DNA from: UBA7236 sp031372705
GTDB taxonomy: Bacteria; Bacteroidota; Bacteroidia; Chitinophagales; BACL12
Assembly (NCBI GenBank): GCA_031372705.1
Contig: JANMLV010000034.1
Location: 1-64,000, forward strand
Reading direction: 5' to 3'
DNA: 64,000 nucleotides
In this document: positions 63,164 to 64,000 of the stretch, in pieces
How the letters are laid out: each line of letters opens with the position of its first letter
Numbering within the stretch: the first letter of the stretch is position 1
Made by a program: the position numbers and the translations under genes
Notes under the pieces: generated by a model
What the model saw: only the letters and a program-made list of their open reading frames with translations
Told to the model about the DNA's origin: nothing
Database searches by the model: none

Positions 63164-63769
63164 TTATACTTCAAATAAATTTGCTTGATTTTCAGGTAAT
63201 AATCTGAATGTAATACGATGGTAGTTGGTAATTCCATGCGTTGCAATTGCCCTTCTGTGTTCCTTTGTAGGATATCCTTTGTTTTGATTCCAACTGTATT
63301 CAGGGTGTTCGGCATGTAATTGTTGCATAATGGCATCGCGATGTGTTTTGGCTAATACCGAAGCTGCAGCAATACTCATAAATTTTGCATCACCTTTAAT
63401 AATACATTGATGCGGAATGCGCGGATATTTATAAAAGCGATTCCCATCTATTAACAATAATCCGGGTTTCTTTTTCATTTGATCTATTGCTTTGTGCATA
63501 GATTTAAAACTAGCCTTTAAGATGTTTATCTTATCAATTTCATGATTATCGCAGATGCCTATTTTCCAATCAATGGCTTCTTTTTTAATGATAGGCTCCA
63601 GCAATTCGCGTTCTTTTTCAGTTAATTGTTTTGAGTCATTAAGCAAAGGGTGGAAAAAATCTTTGGGCAGAATTACAGCAGACGCAACAACCGGTCCTGC
63701 AAGACAACCCCTTCCGGCTTCGTCGCAGCCGGCTTCGATTAAATCTTCTTGAAAAAAGGGTTGTAACAT
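63164..63769 (-). CDS. rnhB: Ribonuclease HII
   Basis: A cytosolic endonuclease of about 201 residues cutting RNA in RNA/DNA hybrids. The start MLQPFFQEDLIEAGCDEAGRG places the D15-E16 catalytic pair at the expected distance; the longer frame to 63811 adds 14 non-conserved residues. Other motifs: GPVVASAVILP, LLLIDGNRF with the third Asp, and GDAKFMSIAAASVLAKTHRD with the fourth. Length and order are standard. Start ATG 63769; the region after it to the window end has no gene. Confidence 0.95.
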   Translation of the reverse strand: MLQPFFQEDLIEAGCDEAGRGCLAGPVVASAVILPKDFFHPLLNDSKQLTEKERELLEPIIKKEAIDWKIGICDNHEIDKINILKASFKSMHKAIDQMKKKPGLLLIDGNRFYKYPRIPHQCIIKGDAKFMSIAAASVLAKTHRDAIMQQLHAEHPEYSWNQNKGYPTKEHRRAIATHGITNYHRITFRLLPENQANLFEV

Positions 63770-64000
63770 ATCATACAAATATAGAAATTTATGCAAATCC
63801 CCGAAAGTCAAATATTTGTGTGAAAATAATGTTGCTCTTCGCTTTAATCCTTGTGAGTCACTTGCTTAAATATTAACCAAATATTATTTTACTGCAATTG
63901 AGCATTAACAAAATCATACAGGTTAATTAAGTCAAAGCTAAAATTAAGGTATACTACTTGTAACATTTTGCAATAGTTGCCCGTTTAGCATTTGATTGAT

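Overview
The window is a stretch of chromosome from a member of the Bacteroidota. The DNA is AT-rich. Several exported proteins end in type IX secretion (T9SS) sorting domains, and a PorZ-type T9SS component is present. Many genes are preceded by the Bacteroidota -7 promoter element TAnnTTTG, often only 4-20 nt from the start codon. A bacillithiol-type DinB/YfiT transferase, DUF5686/CarboxypepD-like, DUF6263, DUF3137 and GT3-type glycogen synthase genes fit the same phylum. I cannot name a genus. I see no rRNA, tRNA, CRISPR array, insertion sequence, integrase or phage gene, so this reads as ordinary chromosome with some lineage-specific secreted proteins.

Layout. 1-3.8 kb: signalling pair, a large hybrid histidine kinase whose 5' end lies outside the window and a REC-PAS protein with a related PAS domain. 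3.9-8.2 kb: CvfB-like RNA-binding protein, a small DUF3817 membrane protein and a secreted GH13 amylase with a T9SS tail. 8.4-20 kb: envelope and secreted proteins (DUF5686 outer-membrane protein, L,D-transpeptidase lipoprotein, T9SS cargo, small lipoprotein, YceI, DUF1295, SanA-like), aspartate-semialdehyde dehydrogenase, and a lamin-tail-domain exported protein. 20-24.8 kb: two short-chain dehydrogenase-type genes and a compact MarR-DOMON-NTF2 cassette with the same 12-bp palindrome in front of marR and in front of the DOMON gene. 24.8-32.6 kb: leftward cluster DUF6263 lipoprotein, CPBP protease and a 2049-residue alpha-2-macroglobulin with a CxEQ thioester motif. 32.7-40 kb: UvrD-type helicase/nuclease fusion, pyrophosphatase, an ATGTGC-rich repeat patch, YfiT, glycogen synthase and a T9SS protein. 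40-47 kb: vanadium-haloperoxidase-like protein, a secreted protein made of three copies of one domain, MFS exporter, membrane-anchored cytochrome c, MazG-like enzyme, PorZ. 47-56 kb: RND/MMPL transporter, then ileS, a K/A/P-tailed DksA-like gene and lspA in tight series, followed by a DUF3137 gene. 56-64 kb: MORN protein, DUF421 protein, a 125-bp tandem repeat with internal inverted repeats, a TraB/GumN-like secreted protein, gcvT-comB, lpxD-like/ridA, and rnhB.

How they work together. Much of the window concerns the cell envelope: T9SS cargo and PorZ, lipoprotein maturation (LspA), lipid A acylation (LpxD-like), peptidoglycan crosslinking (L,D-transpeptidase) and protease trapping (A2M). The remainder is housekeeping (ileS, asd, ppa, gcvT, rnhB). 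I do not see a clear new multi-gene defence or biosynthetic system. The observations I rate highest are the MarR cassette with duplicated operators, the histone-tail/DksA-like fusion that has lost its zinc cysteines, the 125-bp repeat element, and the triplicated-domain secreted protein.
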